A DNA stretch of 15,291 nt from Spirochaetales bacterium (GTDB lineage: Bacteria > Spirochaetota > Spirochaetia > JAGLYY01). Numbering within the stretch: the stretch's first letter is position 1; every line of letters starts with the position of its first letter. Where the stretch lies: the NCBI GenBank assembly GCA_023131935.1, contig JAGLYY010000071.1, positions 1-15,291 on the forward strand, read 5' to 3'. Of this stretch, positions 7,556 to 15,176 are shown piece after piece. Both the position numbers and the translations under genes were made by a program. The notes beneath the pieces were generated by a model. That model saw nothing but the letters and a program-made list of their open reading frames with translations, had not been told where the DNA came from and did not search any database.

Positions 7556-8748
7556 TGAATTACTTCTACCGCTGTAGTGAATGCGGAAATGAATATGAGA
7601 TTACTCCGGACCGGATGCTCTGCGATGAGTGCCGGATCCTCCAGGAACCGGACAAACCCCTCCGGGGTATCCTTGAGGTCCGGTTTCGCCCCGATTCCGA
7701 GGGGCAGTATCCCGGCGCGGAAGAGGTGTTCCGGACAAATATGCTGCCTGTAGAACCAAGGTGGTTCCCGAAGATCCCTGTGGGGAATACCCCCCTCTGG
7801 GAACCGGAAAGGCTGCGTAGGGATACAGGTTCCCCTAATCTCTACCTGAAAGATGATACCGTCAATCCTACAGGTTCATTCAAGGACCGGGCCTCTTATC
7901 TAGTTGCCGCGTTCGCTCGAAGAGAGGGGATTCGGGAAATTATACTCGCCTCTACGGGAAACGCCGGATCTTCCATGGCGGGAGTCGGAGCTGCTGCCGG
8001 ACTGGATATTATCCTCTTTCTTCCTGAAGCAGCTCCCCCCGCGAAACTGGTGCAGGCGCTGCAGTATGGTGCCCGGGTGATCCGGGTAAAGGGGAATTAC
8101 GACCTGGCCTACGAGGAATCGATGAAGTGGGAAGCGGAGCATGGGGGTTTAAGCCGGAATACCGCCTATAATCCCCTTACCATTGAAGGTAAGAAAACGG
8201 TTAGTTTTGAAATTACAAACCAATTGGGATCAGCACCGGATGCAATCTTCGTGGCAGCAGGGGATGGGGTGATTTTGGGAGGCGTTTACAAGGGATTTGC
8301 GGACCTCATAGAGCTTGGTCTCATCAATAAAATGCCGAGGGTTTTTGCCGTGCAAGCCGAAGGGTCCAGCGCGATAGCCCGGGCTTTTAAGAGCGGTTCC
8401 TTTGGAACTCCTGTTCCCACCTATAGTATCGCGGACAGCATACAGGTGGATGTCCCTAAAAATGGATATTATGCCCTTTCGTGCCTGAAAAAATACAGGG
8501 GTGAATGTGTGATTGTTACCGACGAAGAGATCATCAAAGCTCAGAAAATTCTCTCCTCCGGCAGCGGTTTGTTCGCTGAACCCGCGGGGGCGGCGGCCTA
8601 CGCGGGATTTCTGAAAGTTCGGGAACAGACGCAAGGGTCCCCCGGAAACAGTAGGCTGAATCCTTCATCAAAGATCGTAATCCTTATTACCGGTTCCGGC
8701 CTTAAGGATATCGAAGCCGCGATGAAGGGGATAACCTCATCTGGATAA
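7555..8748 (+). CDS. Threonine-synthase-like PLP enzyme with N-terminal zinc ribbon
   Basis: A fold-type-II pyridoxal-phosphate enzyme of 397 residues. It begins with a Cys4 zinc-ribbon-like motif (C7, C10, C23, C26). The PLP lysine is K110 in NPTGSFKDRA, the signature of threonine synthase, followed by the STGNAGSS loop and a glycine-rich phosphate-binding region around AAGDG. A C-terminal SGSGLFAEPAGAAA motif is also typical of the family. Threonine synthase makes threonine from O-phosphohomoserine, but no threonine genes are nearby, and the gene overlaps ygeY by one base (TGATG). Here it may instead eliminate ammonia or another group from an amino acid made in purine breakdown, the place held by ygeX in E. 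coli; it is not a recognisable YgeX. I chose ATG 7555, which has GGAG 5 bases upstream; GTG 7552 adds one residue. The family is certain, the role inferred. Confidence 0.85.
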   Translation: MNYFYRCSECGNEYEITPDRMLCDECRILQEPDKPLRGILEVRFRPDSEGQYPGAEEVFRTNMLPVEPRWFPKIPVGNTPLWEPERLRRDTGSPNLYLKDDTVNPTGSFKDRASYLVAAFARREGIREIILASTGNAGSSMAGVGAAAGLDIILFLPEAAPPAKLVQALQYGARVIRVKGNYDLAYEESMKWEAEHGGLSRNTAYNPLTIEGKKTVSFEITNQLGSAPDAIFVAAGDGVILGGVYKGFADLIELGLINKMPRVFAVQAEGSSAIARAFKSGSFGTPVPTYSIADSIQVDVPKNGYYALSCLKKYRGECVIVTDEEIIKAQKILSSGSGLFAEPAGAAAYAGFLKVREQTQGSPGNSRLNPSSKIVILITGSGLKDIEAAMKGITSSG

Positions 8749-8783
8749 GAATAAGGGATAGAGATGGAATTGAGGGAAAACGT

Positions 8784-10907
8784 ATGAAGGATATTCAAAA
8801 AGCTGTGCCCCGTGTTGATGCCCGGGGAAAAGCAGAGGGGACCACCGCCTACCTCGCTGATTTAAGGATGGAGGGGATGCTTCATGGAAAGTTTTTCCGT
8901 TCCACCCGGGCCCGGGCCCGGATAGTTTCAATCCGAAAGCCGGAACTGCCGGCGGGTTATTATATTATCGATAAAGATGATGTCCCTGGAGAAAATGTTG
9001 TCGCCATGATTGAAAATGATTGGCCGGCTTTCGTTGACAGGGAGGTGAACTACCTGGGGGAGATAATCTCCCTGGTGGTGGGGCCGGACCGGGAAGAGAT
9101 AGTTCGGATCCATGATTCTATCGAGGTGGAGTATGAAGAGCTGGAACCGGCTTTTTCTCTGGAAGAAGCATCAGCCCTAAAGGGCGGGCCGATTCATGGT
9201 AAGGACAACCTTTTTGCCGATTATTTCATCTCGAAGGGGACCCCCGATGAAGCCTTCCGGAAAGCAGCGAGAATTATTGAAGATACCTGCGATACCGGGC
9301 TTCAGGAGCATATTTACATAGAACCTCAAGGGATGCTCGGGTGGTGGGAGGATGACAGGGTGGTCCTGAAAGGGTCCCTGCAGTGCCCCTATTATGTAAA
9401 ACATGCCGCACAGGAAGTTCTCGGCTGTGATGATGAGGGGATCCGGGTAATTCAATCTACAACCGGCGGGGCTTTTGGCGGAAAAGAGGATTATCCTGAA
9501 GTAATTGGGGCCGCTATTGCCGTAGCGGTGAATCGTATTAAGAAGCCGGTTAGAATTGTTTTTGACAGGACCGAGGATATCAGTTTTACCTGCAAGCGGC
9601 ACCCCTCCCGTATCCGGTTCCGGACAGCTGTTGACGAAAAAGGCGGTATTCTGGGGATGGATATCGATATTCATCTCTCAGGGGGTGCCTATGAAACTTA
9701 TTCTGACGTCGTACTTCAAAGAACAATGTTTACCGCTACCGGAGTATATGACATCCCCTCATCCCGGGTGCGGGGCAGGGCCTGGGCAACTAACATGGTC
9801 CCCTCGGGGGCTTTCCGTGGATTTGGGGCCCCACAGGCGCTTTTTGGAATCGAAACTCATATGAACCACATCGCCCGGGAACTCAAGGTTGATCCCCTGG
9901 AGTATAAAAGCAGGTACTTCCTTCAAAAAGGGGCCGCGACTGTTACCAATGGAAGAATATATGAGGATGTATTACTTCCGGAAATGACCCGTCAAATCAG
10001 GGAGATGTCCAATTACAAGCGGAAGTATGATGAATACTCAAAATCCTTTGGCCGGGGAATTGGGGTAGCCTTTGCCCTGCACGGCTGCGGTTTTACCGGT
10101 GATGGGGAACAGCGTCTCATCAAGGCGGTAGTCCGTCTGGTGAAACGGGAGGATGAGAAAATCGAGATCCTTGTTTCCAATGTAGAGATGGGGCAGGGTC
10201 TCCTGACAACCTACAGGAAAATAGTGAGTAAAGTATTAGGGGTGCCTTTGGAAATGATCATCTACGAGAACCCCGATACCGCCAGGGTCCCCGATTCAGG
10301 TCCAACCGCGGCGTCCCGCTCTATCATGGTGGTTGGCTATCTCCTGCAGGAGGCCGCGAAAGAACTTAAGCAGCGCTGGGATGATGAATCCTCATTTGAG
10401 GTGGAGAAACACTTCAAGATGCCTCCACACACTTCATGGAACCAGGACACTCTTCAGGGAGATGCCTATCCCTCTTACGGCTGGGGAGTTGTGGCGGTTG
10501 AAGTGGAGGTAGATCCTGTCACCTTTGAGGTTGAAACGAAGGGGATCTGGGCGGTCCACGATGTCGGGGTACCCATCGATGAGAGGGTGATGGAGGGACA
10601 GGTGACCGGTGGCGTGATCCAGGCTTTGGGTTATGGCAGCCTGGAGAAACTGGAATTGAAAGATGGAAGGTTTTATCAGAACACCATGACCGACTACATG
10701 ATCCCCACTTCTCTGGATTTCCCGAAGGTTGAAGGCTCCTTTGTGGAGAATCCCTACCCCTACGGACCTTTTGGGGCCAAGGGAGGGGGGGAACTGGTTT
10801 TTGACAGTGCCGCCCCGGCCTTTTCCGCGGCTGTGGAGCAGGCGATCGGTAAGCCCATTTCGAGGATCCCCGTTATCCCCGAAGATATTATGGAGGTGCT
10901 TTCATGA
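8784..10907 (+). CDS. xdhA: Xanthine dehydrogenase family, molybdenum-binding subunit
   Basis: The catalytic subunit (707 residues) of a molybdenum hydroxylase that adds oxygen from water to a purine or similar heterocycle. The family hallmarks are in order: GGAFGGKE at 228-235, AFRGFGAPQ from 343, EMGQG at 468-472 and GAKGGGE ending at E670, the glutamate that acts as base. E235 and R345 lie at the motif positions of the two residues that bind purine in bovine xanthine oxidase (E802 and R880), which supports a purine substrate. It is somewhat shorter than E. coli XdhA (about 750). GAGGG at 8772-8776 lies 7 bases before the ATG, and the stop overlaps the Fe-S subunit start (ATGA). Xanthine, hypoxanthine or guanine C8 hydroxylation are all possible. 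Naming follows E. coli (XdhA = Mo subunit). Confidence 0.92.
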   Translation: MKDIQKAVPRVDARGKAEGTTAYLADLRMEGMLHGKFFRSTRARARIVSIRKPELPAGYYIIDKDDVPGENVVAMIENDWPAFVDREVNYLGEIISLVVGPDREEIVRIHDSIEVEYEELEPAFSLEEASALKGGPIHGKDNLFADYFISKGTPDEAFRKAARIIEDTCDTGLQEHIYIEPQGMLGWWEDDRVVLKGSLQCPYYVKHAAQEVLGCDDEGIRVIQSTTGGAFGGKEDYPEVIGAAIAVAVNRIKKPVRIVFDRTEDISFTCKRHPSRIRFRTAVDEKGGILGMDIDIHLSGGAYETYSDVVLQRTMFTATGVYDIPSSRVRGRAWATNMVPSGAFRGFGAPQALFGIETHMNHIARELKVDPLEYKSRYFLQKGAATVTNGRIYEDVLLPEMTRQIREMSNYKRKYDEYSKSFGRGIGVAFALHGCGFTGDGEQRLIKAVVRLVKREDEKIEILVSNVEMGQGLLTTYRKIVSKVLGVPLEMIIYENPDTARVPDSGPTAASRSIMVVGYLLQEAAKELKQRWDDESSFEVEKHFKMPPHTSWNQDTLQGDAYPSYGWGVVAVEVEVDPVTFEVETKGIWAVHDVGVPIDERVMEGQVTGGVIQALGYGSLEKLELKDGRFYQNTMTDYMIPTSLDFPKVEGSFVENPYPYGPFGAKGGGELVFDSAAPAFSAAVEQAIGKPISRIPVIPEDIMEVLS

Positions 10908-11374
10908 AGGTCCGGTTTTCGTTGAACGGGAAAGAGATTTCGGTGGATGTTGATTCTCTGCGCCGGCTGCTCGATGTTATCCGGGAAGATCTGGGGTTGA
11001 CCGCGATAAAAGAAGGCTGCGGGGAGGGGGAGTGCGGCGCCTGTTCGGTACTTATCGATGGGAAAATCGTAAACTCATGTCTCGTTCCGATTGCCCAGGT
11101 GGGGGGGGCACAGGTCCTCACTCCCGAGGGGCTTAAAGGTACACCCCGGGGGAAATGTATTGTTGACGGATTCACCGAAGCGGGCAGTGTCCAATGCGGA
11201 TTCTGCACCCCCGGGATGCTGATGGCCGCCGAAGCGATTCTCACTAAAAATCCAAACCCAACGGAAGCGGAGATCCGGGAGGGGCTTTCGGGAAATCTCT
11301 GCCGGTGCACGGGATACGATATGATTGTCCGGGGAATCGAAATCGCCGCGGAAAAGGGGGAGGGATTATGGTAG
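10904..11374 (+). CDS. xdhC: Xanthine dehydrogenase family, 2Fe-2S subunit
   Basis: The 156-residue small electron-transfer subunit. It has the plant-ferredoxin-like [2Fe-2S] motif with C39, C44, C47 and C59 (GCGEGECGAC then NSC) and the second, helical [2Fe-2S] motif with C98, C101, C133 and C135 (QCGFC and NLCRC). All eight ligands are present and the length is typical. It passes electrons from the molybdenum centre to the FAD subunit. GGAGGTG at 10892-10898 lies 5 bases before the ATG, which overlaps the Mo-subunit stop. The following FAD-subunit gene overlaps its last seven bases. Gene order is Mo, Fe-S, FAD, whereas E. coli xdhABC runs Mo, FAD, Fe-S. The name follows the E. coli xdh operon and not the unrelated XdhC maturation factor. 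Confidence 0.94.
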   Translation: MKVRFSLNGKEISVDVDSLRRLLDVIREDLGLTAIKEGCGEGECGACSVLIDGKIVNSCLVPIAQVGGAQVLTPEGLKGTPRGKCIVDGFTEAGSVQCGFCTPGMLMAAEAILTKNPNPTEAEIREGLSGNLCRCTGYDMIVRGIEIAAEKGEGLW

Positions 11375-12285
11375 GAAACCGGCGGACTTATCCGGCCCGG
11401 GGGGACCGCAGGGTTCATATCACTTATCGGCCCGAAACCCTCCGGGAGGCACTTTCGCTGATGAAAGAGTCGGGAAAGGAAAAGAGGGTTAAACCCTTTG
11501 CCGGGGGGACCGACCTGATGGTCCGGCACCGGGGGTGGCATGGGACCACCTCCGGATTTCCTTCTGATATCCTTTTTCTTGATAGAATCGATGAACTGAA
11601 GTGCTGCGGCTTTTATGATAAGGAATACCATATAGGGGCGGCATGTACCCTCGCGGAGGTTGAACAGGATGACCGCGCGCCATCAATTTTAAAGGAAGCC
11701 ATAACATTGATGGCGGCCCCGGCACTCCGAAACCGGGGTACCCTGGCGGGAAATATCTGCAATGCCTCCCCCGCGGGAGATACCCTTCCTCCCCTTTTTA
11801 TCCTGGATGCCCGTATTACCCTTATCCGGCAGGGAGGAAGCCGGACTATCCCCATCGAAGATTTCATTACCGGACCCGGGGAAACGGTCCTTGGGGATGA
11901 TGAATTGCTGGCAGAAATTCGTATCCCAATAACGGAGTACACCCATCTGTGCTACCGGAAGGTGGGGACCAGGAAGGCCAATGCCCTTTCAAAGCTCTCT
12001 TTCGCCGCTCTTGCCGGTATTGAGGGGGGAGAGATCCGGGATATCCGGATTGCCCTGGGGGCAGTGGCCCCCCGGATTGTCCGGGACCGGGAGATAGAGG
12101 CATCCCTCCAGGGAAAGGCTTTTGATGAAATTGATCTTCGGGGGACCCTGGAGGCCTACGGCAAACTTATTTGCCCGATAGATGACCAGAGGTCAACCGC
12201 CGCTTACAGGAAACAGGTGGCACTTAACTTAATTGAGAATTTTATCACCCGGGATATACGGGAAGATATTCAAAGCAAAGAATAG
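11368..12285 (+). CDS. xdhB: Xanthine dehydrogenase family, FAD-binding subunit
   Basis: The FAD subunit (305 residues) that hands electrons from the Fe-S centres to NAD+ or another acceptor. FAD-binding motifs are FAGGTD at 44-49 and the run from R121 to D138 (RNRGTLAGNICNASPAGD). The C-terminal CO dehydrogenase flavoprotein-like domain includes CYRKVGTRKANALSKLS. I chose ATG 11368, which has a purine-rich GGGGGAGGG just upstream (11356-11364) and overlaps the Fe-S gene by seven bases; the frame is open upstream to at least 11305, but this lies inside the Fe-S gene and is not needed by the family. The N-terminus is about 15 residues longer than usual before the conserved YRPETLREAL. The next gene starts 12 bases after the stop. 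Confidence 0.92.
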   Translation: MVGNRRTYPARGDRRVHITYRPETLREALSLMKESGKEKRVKPFAGGTDLMVRHRGWHGTTSGFPSDILFLDRIDELKCCGFYDKEYHIGAACTLAEVEQDDRAPSILKEAITLMAAPALRNRGTLAGNICNASPAGDTLPPLFILDARITLIRQGGSRTIPIEDFITGPGETVLGDDELLAEIRIPITEYTHLCYRKVGTRKANALSKLSFAALAGIEGGEIRDIRIALGAVAPRIVRDREIEASLQGKAFDEIDLRGTLEAYGKLICPIDDQRSTAAYRKQVALNLIENFITRDIREDIQSKE

Positions 12286-12297
12286 AGGTGGAAGAAT

Positions 12298-13761
12298 ATG
12301 ATCGATCTGACAATGGACCCGATACAGCGCGACAAGACCGCGAAACTCTGCGGCGAGAAGGGGATCCTTTTACCAACCTTCAGGGAGATGCGGAATCCCG
12401 ATCAGGTTCCCGCTTACATAAAGGATGAACTTAAATCAATCGGACTCTGGGATGTCCATTCGAGAAATCTTTATCGGGTAACCTGGGAAAACGAACCTGT
12501 CTCCAACGGGGGAGGGTATACCGGTGTTAACTACATGGAAATTCCTTCGGAATTAACAGGAGTAAAAGCCAGGATCATCGCCCTTGTCGGCAAGTGGTTC
12601 CCCACCGGTGCGCACAAGGTGGGAGCAAGCTATGGTTGTCTGGCCCCGACTCTGATAGCCGGTCACTTTGACCCTGTAGCAAACAAGGCTGTATGGCCCA
12701 GCACCGGAAACTACTGCCGGGGCGGAGCTTACATCTCCCGGCTGCTCGGTTGTGAATCAATCGCGATATTACCGGAGGAGATGTCGAGGGAACGGTTCGA
12801 CTGGCTTGCCAATATTGCAGGAGAGACCATTGCCACCCCCGGCTGCGAAAGCAACGTGAAGGAGATTTTCGACAAGTGTTGGGAACTTAAAGGTGCCCGG
12901 GGAGACTCGGTTTATATCTTTAACCAGTTCGACCAGGAGGGGAACCACCTCTGGCATTATGAGGTAACGGGACCCGCCATGGAGAAAGTGCTCTCGAAAG
13001 AGATGAAGGATGGGGATTCCGTCGCGGGAGTATGTCTTTCTTCAGGCTCCGCGGGTACACTGGGAAGCGCCGAGTATATCAAGGAATTGTATCCCTACGC
13101 GAAGATAGGGGTATCCGAGGCCCTTCAGTGTCCGACCCTGCTTTCCAACGGATTTGGCGGGCACCGGATCGAGGGGATCGGGGACAAACATGTTCCCTGG
13201 ATCCACAATGTACGTAACACCGATATGATACTTGCCGTCGATGATGAACACACGATTCGTTTGATCCGGCTCTTCAATGAGCCTGTTGGCAGGAAATTTC
13301 TAAAAGATCATGGAGTAGATCCTCAGATTGTGGACAACCTCGATCTTCTGGGAATTTCAGGGGTATGTAACCTCATCACCGCAATAAAATTCGCCAAGTA
13401 TTATGAGCTTGCCGAAAACGATATCGTGGTTACGGTATTCACCGATTCCATGGAACTTTATGGTTCCCGGCTAAAAGAACTCACTGAAGAGCGCGGTGGC
13501 TACACAGAGGTACAGGCTGGAAGAGACTTCGAAATTCTTCAACAACTTACCACCGATAATCTTCTGGAACTTTCCTATACCGACCGAAAGCGGGTCCATA
13601 ACCTGAAGTACTATACCTGGATCGAGCAACAGGCAAGGGAAATCAAGGACCTCAACGCCCAGTGGTATGACCGGGATTACTGGAAGAGTATACACCGACA
13701 GGTGGATAAGATCGATGAACTTATCCTTGAGTTCAATGAGGTTGTAAAGAGGTATTCATAA
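12298..13761 (+). CDS. Unassigned fold-type-II PLP enzyme with a TrpB-like TGAHK site
   Basis: A 487-residue protein of the tryptophan-synthase-beta/cysteine-synthase superfamily. The likely PLP lysine is K107 in FPTGAHKVGA, which recalls the HTGAHK site of TrpB. STGNYCRGGAY at 135-145 would be the substrate-binding loop, and SSGSAGTLG at 248-256 resembles the phosphate-binding glycine loop of cysteine and cystathionine synthases. About 90 residues precede the core, and a long charged C-terminal tail follows, rich in K, R, D and E with several tryptophans and tyrosines. It is not TrpB (no trpA nearby) and not a standard cysteine synthase. GAGGTGG at 12285-12291 lies 6 bases before the ATG, and the next gene follows after one base. 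By context it may perform beta-elimination or beta-replacement on an amino acid from purine breakdown. The fold is well supported, the reaction unknown. Confidence 0.8.
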   Translation: MIDLTMDPIQRDKTAKLCGEKGILLPTFREMRNPDQVPAYIKDELKSIGLWDVHSRNLYRVTWENEPVSNGGGYTGVNYMEIPSELTGVKARIIALVGKWFPTGAHKVGASYGCLAPTLIAGHFDPVANKAVWPSTGNYCRGGAYISRLLGCESIAILPEEMSRERFDWLANIAGETIATPGCESNVKEIFDKCWELKGARGDSVYIFNQFDQEGNHLWHYEVTGPAMEKVLSKEMKDGDSVAGVCLSSGSAGTLGSAEYIKELYPYAKIGVSEALQCPTLLSNGFGGHRIEGIGDKHVPWIHNVRNTDMILAVDDEHTIRLIRLFNEPVGRKFLKDHGVDPQIVDNLDLLGISGVCNLITAIKFAKYYELAENDIVVTVFTDSMELYGSRLKELTEERGGYTEVQAGRDFEILQQLTTDNLLELSYTDRKRVHNLKYYTWIEQQAREIKDLNAQWYDRDYWKSIHRQVDKIDELILEFNEVVKRYS

Positions 13762-13762
13762 A

Positions 13763-15124
13763 ATGCTGCTTATCAAAAACTGTTACTATTTATCTTCCTC
13801 CCCATCCGGGGAGGGTTTGCGGGGATACGATATCCTGGTAAAGGGGAACAGGATTGAAAAGATCGGCAAGGGCCTGGTGATTCCCGAAGGGGTAAAGGGA
13901 CGGACCATCGATGCTTCAACCTGTGTTGCTGTTCCCGGATTTGTTAACACCCATCACCATTTTTATCAGACCCTCACCCGGAATCTGCCGGCGGTACAGA
14001 ACGCTGAACTGTTTGACTGGCTCGTGTACCTCTATGAGATCTGGAAAAATATTGACGACGAGGCGGTCTTTACCTCCTCTCTCCTTGCCATCGGGGAATT
14101 ATTAAAAACAGGGTGTACAACATCCACCGATCATCATTATCTTTATCCTAAGAGTTTTAGGGGAGATCTTATGGGGCTTCAGTTCGAAGCTGCCCGTACG
14201 TTAGGGATCCGGTTCTCCCCCACCAGGGGGTCCATGTCCCGGAGCAAAAAGGATGGGGGTCTTCCCCCCGATTCGGTGGTGCAGACTCCTCAGGAAATTT
14301 TGAAAGACAGCGAACGGGTGATCAGGGAATACCACGATCCCGGAGAACTATCCATGGAGCGGGTGCTCCTCGCCCCCTGCAGCCCTTTTTCCGTGACTGG
14401 GGAGCTGATGAAGGAGTCTGTCCTCCTCGCAAGGGAATACGGTGTCCGGCTCCATACCCACCTCGCGGAAACCCGGGATGAGGATGATTATTGTCAACAG
14501 GCATTTGGTAAACGGCCCCTGGAGTTGATGGCAGAGTACGGATTCATCGGTGAGGATGTATCCTACGCCCATGGGATTCACTTCAACAACGAAGAACTTG
14601 AGGTCCTTAAGGAAACAGGGACCCACATTGCCCACTGCCCGTCGTCCAATATGCGTCTTGGTTCCGGAATCTGCAGAGTGAAGGAGATGCTTGCACGGGG
14701 AATCAATGTAGGACTGGCGGTTGACGGTTCCGCCTCTAATGATTCCTCCGATTTCCTTGGGGAGATGAGGAATGCCCTGCTGCTTCAGCGGGTTACGAAA
14801 GGGGCGGATGCTCTTACCGCGCGGCAAGTGTTCGCGATGGCAAGCGAGAATGGGGCAAAACTCCTTGGGTTTGAGAAGGTCGGCAAGCTCCGTGAGGGAT
14901 GGGCCGCTGATATCGCCCTCTTTGATATCAACAGCCTTGAATATTGCGGTGCCCTTTCAGATCCACTGGCAGCTCTCATTTTTTCGGGATACAACCACGG
15001 AACTGCGTACACCATCGTTAATGGAAAAGTGGTAGTGGATAAGGGCAGACTTGCCGGTATTGATGAAGAAGAACTGACAAGCAGAGCGAACCGGGTTTCC
15101 GGGGAATTGCTTAAAAAGAGATGA
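13763..15124 (+). CDS. 8-oxoguanine deaminase-like amidohydrolase
   Basis: A 453-residue adenosine-deaminase-type amidohydrolase. It shows H64 and H66 (THHHFYQTLTR), H233 with E236 (HLAE), H270 (YAHG) and D321 (AVDGSASNDSSD). The RGSMSRSKKDGGLPPDSVVQ stretch (155-174), LAPCSPFSVT and HCPSSNMRLGSG are features I associate with 8-oxoguanine deaminase (PA0142 type) and the related hydroxyatrazine and isocytosine hydrolases. The reaction would be 8-oxoguanine plus water to urate plus ammonia, in the cytoplasm. That fits a urate-directed cluster with a Mo hydroxylase. AAAGAGGT at 13746-13753 is the probable ribosome site, 9 bases before the ATG. It shares the fold with SsnA but has different signature motifs, so it is not a recent tandem copy. 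Guanine deaminase or a triazine hydrolase are alternatives. Confidence 0.85.
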   Translation: MLLIKNCYYLSSSPSGEGLRGYDILVKGNRIEKIGKGLVIPEGVKGRTIDASTCVAVPGFVNTHHHFYQTLTRNLPAVQNAELFDWLVYLYEIWKNIDDEAVFTSSLLAIGELLKTGCTTSTDHHYLYPKSFRGDLMGLQFEAARTLGIRFSPTRGSMSRSKKDGGLPPDSVVQTPQEILKDSERVIREYHDPGELSMERVLLAPCSPFSVTGELMKESVLLAREYGVRLHTHLAETRDEDDYCQQAFGKRPLELMAEYGFIGEDVSYAHGIHFNNEELEVLKETGTHIAHCPSSNMRLGSGICRVKEMLARGINVGLAVDGSASNDSSDFLGEMRNALLLQRVTKGADALTARQVFAMASENGAKLLGFEKVGKLREGWAADIALFDINSLEYCGALSDPLAALIFSGYNHGTAYTIVNGKVVVDKGRLAGIDEEELTSRANRVSGELLKKR

Positions 15125-15176
15125 GTCTGTCCCATATTATCGGGAGTAATCGGGAGGGCCTGAATTTATCTAACAT

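Noticed and set aside
10888..11631. 247-codon minus-strand open frame opposite the Fe-S and FAD subunits
   Set aside because: It is rich in proline, serine and arginine, as expected from the reverse of G+C-rich coding sequence, and lies against two well-supported genes.
13763..15124. Second SsnA copy by tandem duplication
   Set aside because: It shares the amidohydrolase fold with the gene at 5015, but its motifs (RGSMSRSKKDGGLPPD, HCPSSNMRLGSG) belong to another subfamily, so it is not a recent duplicate.
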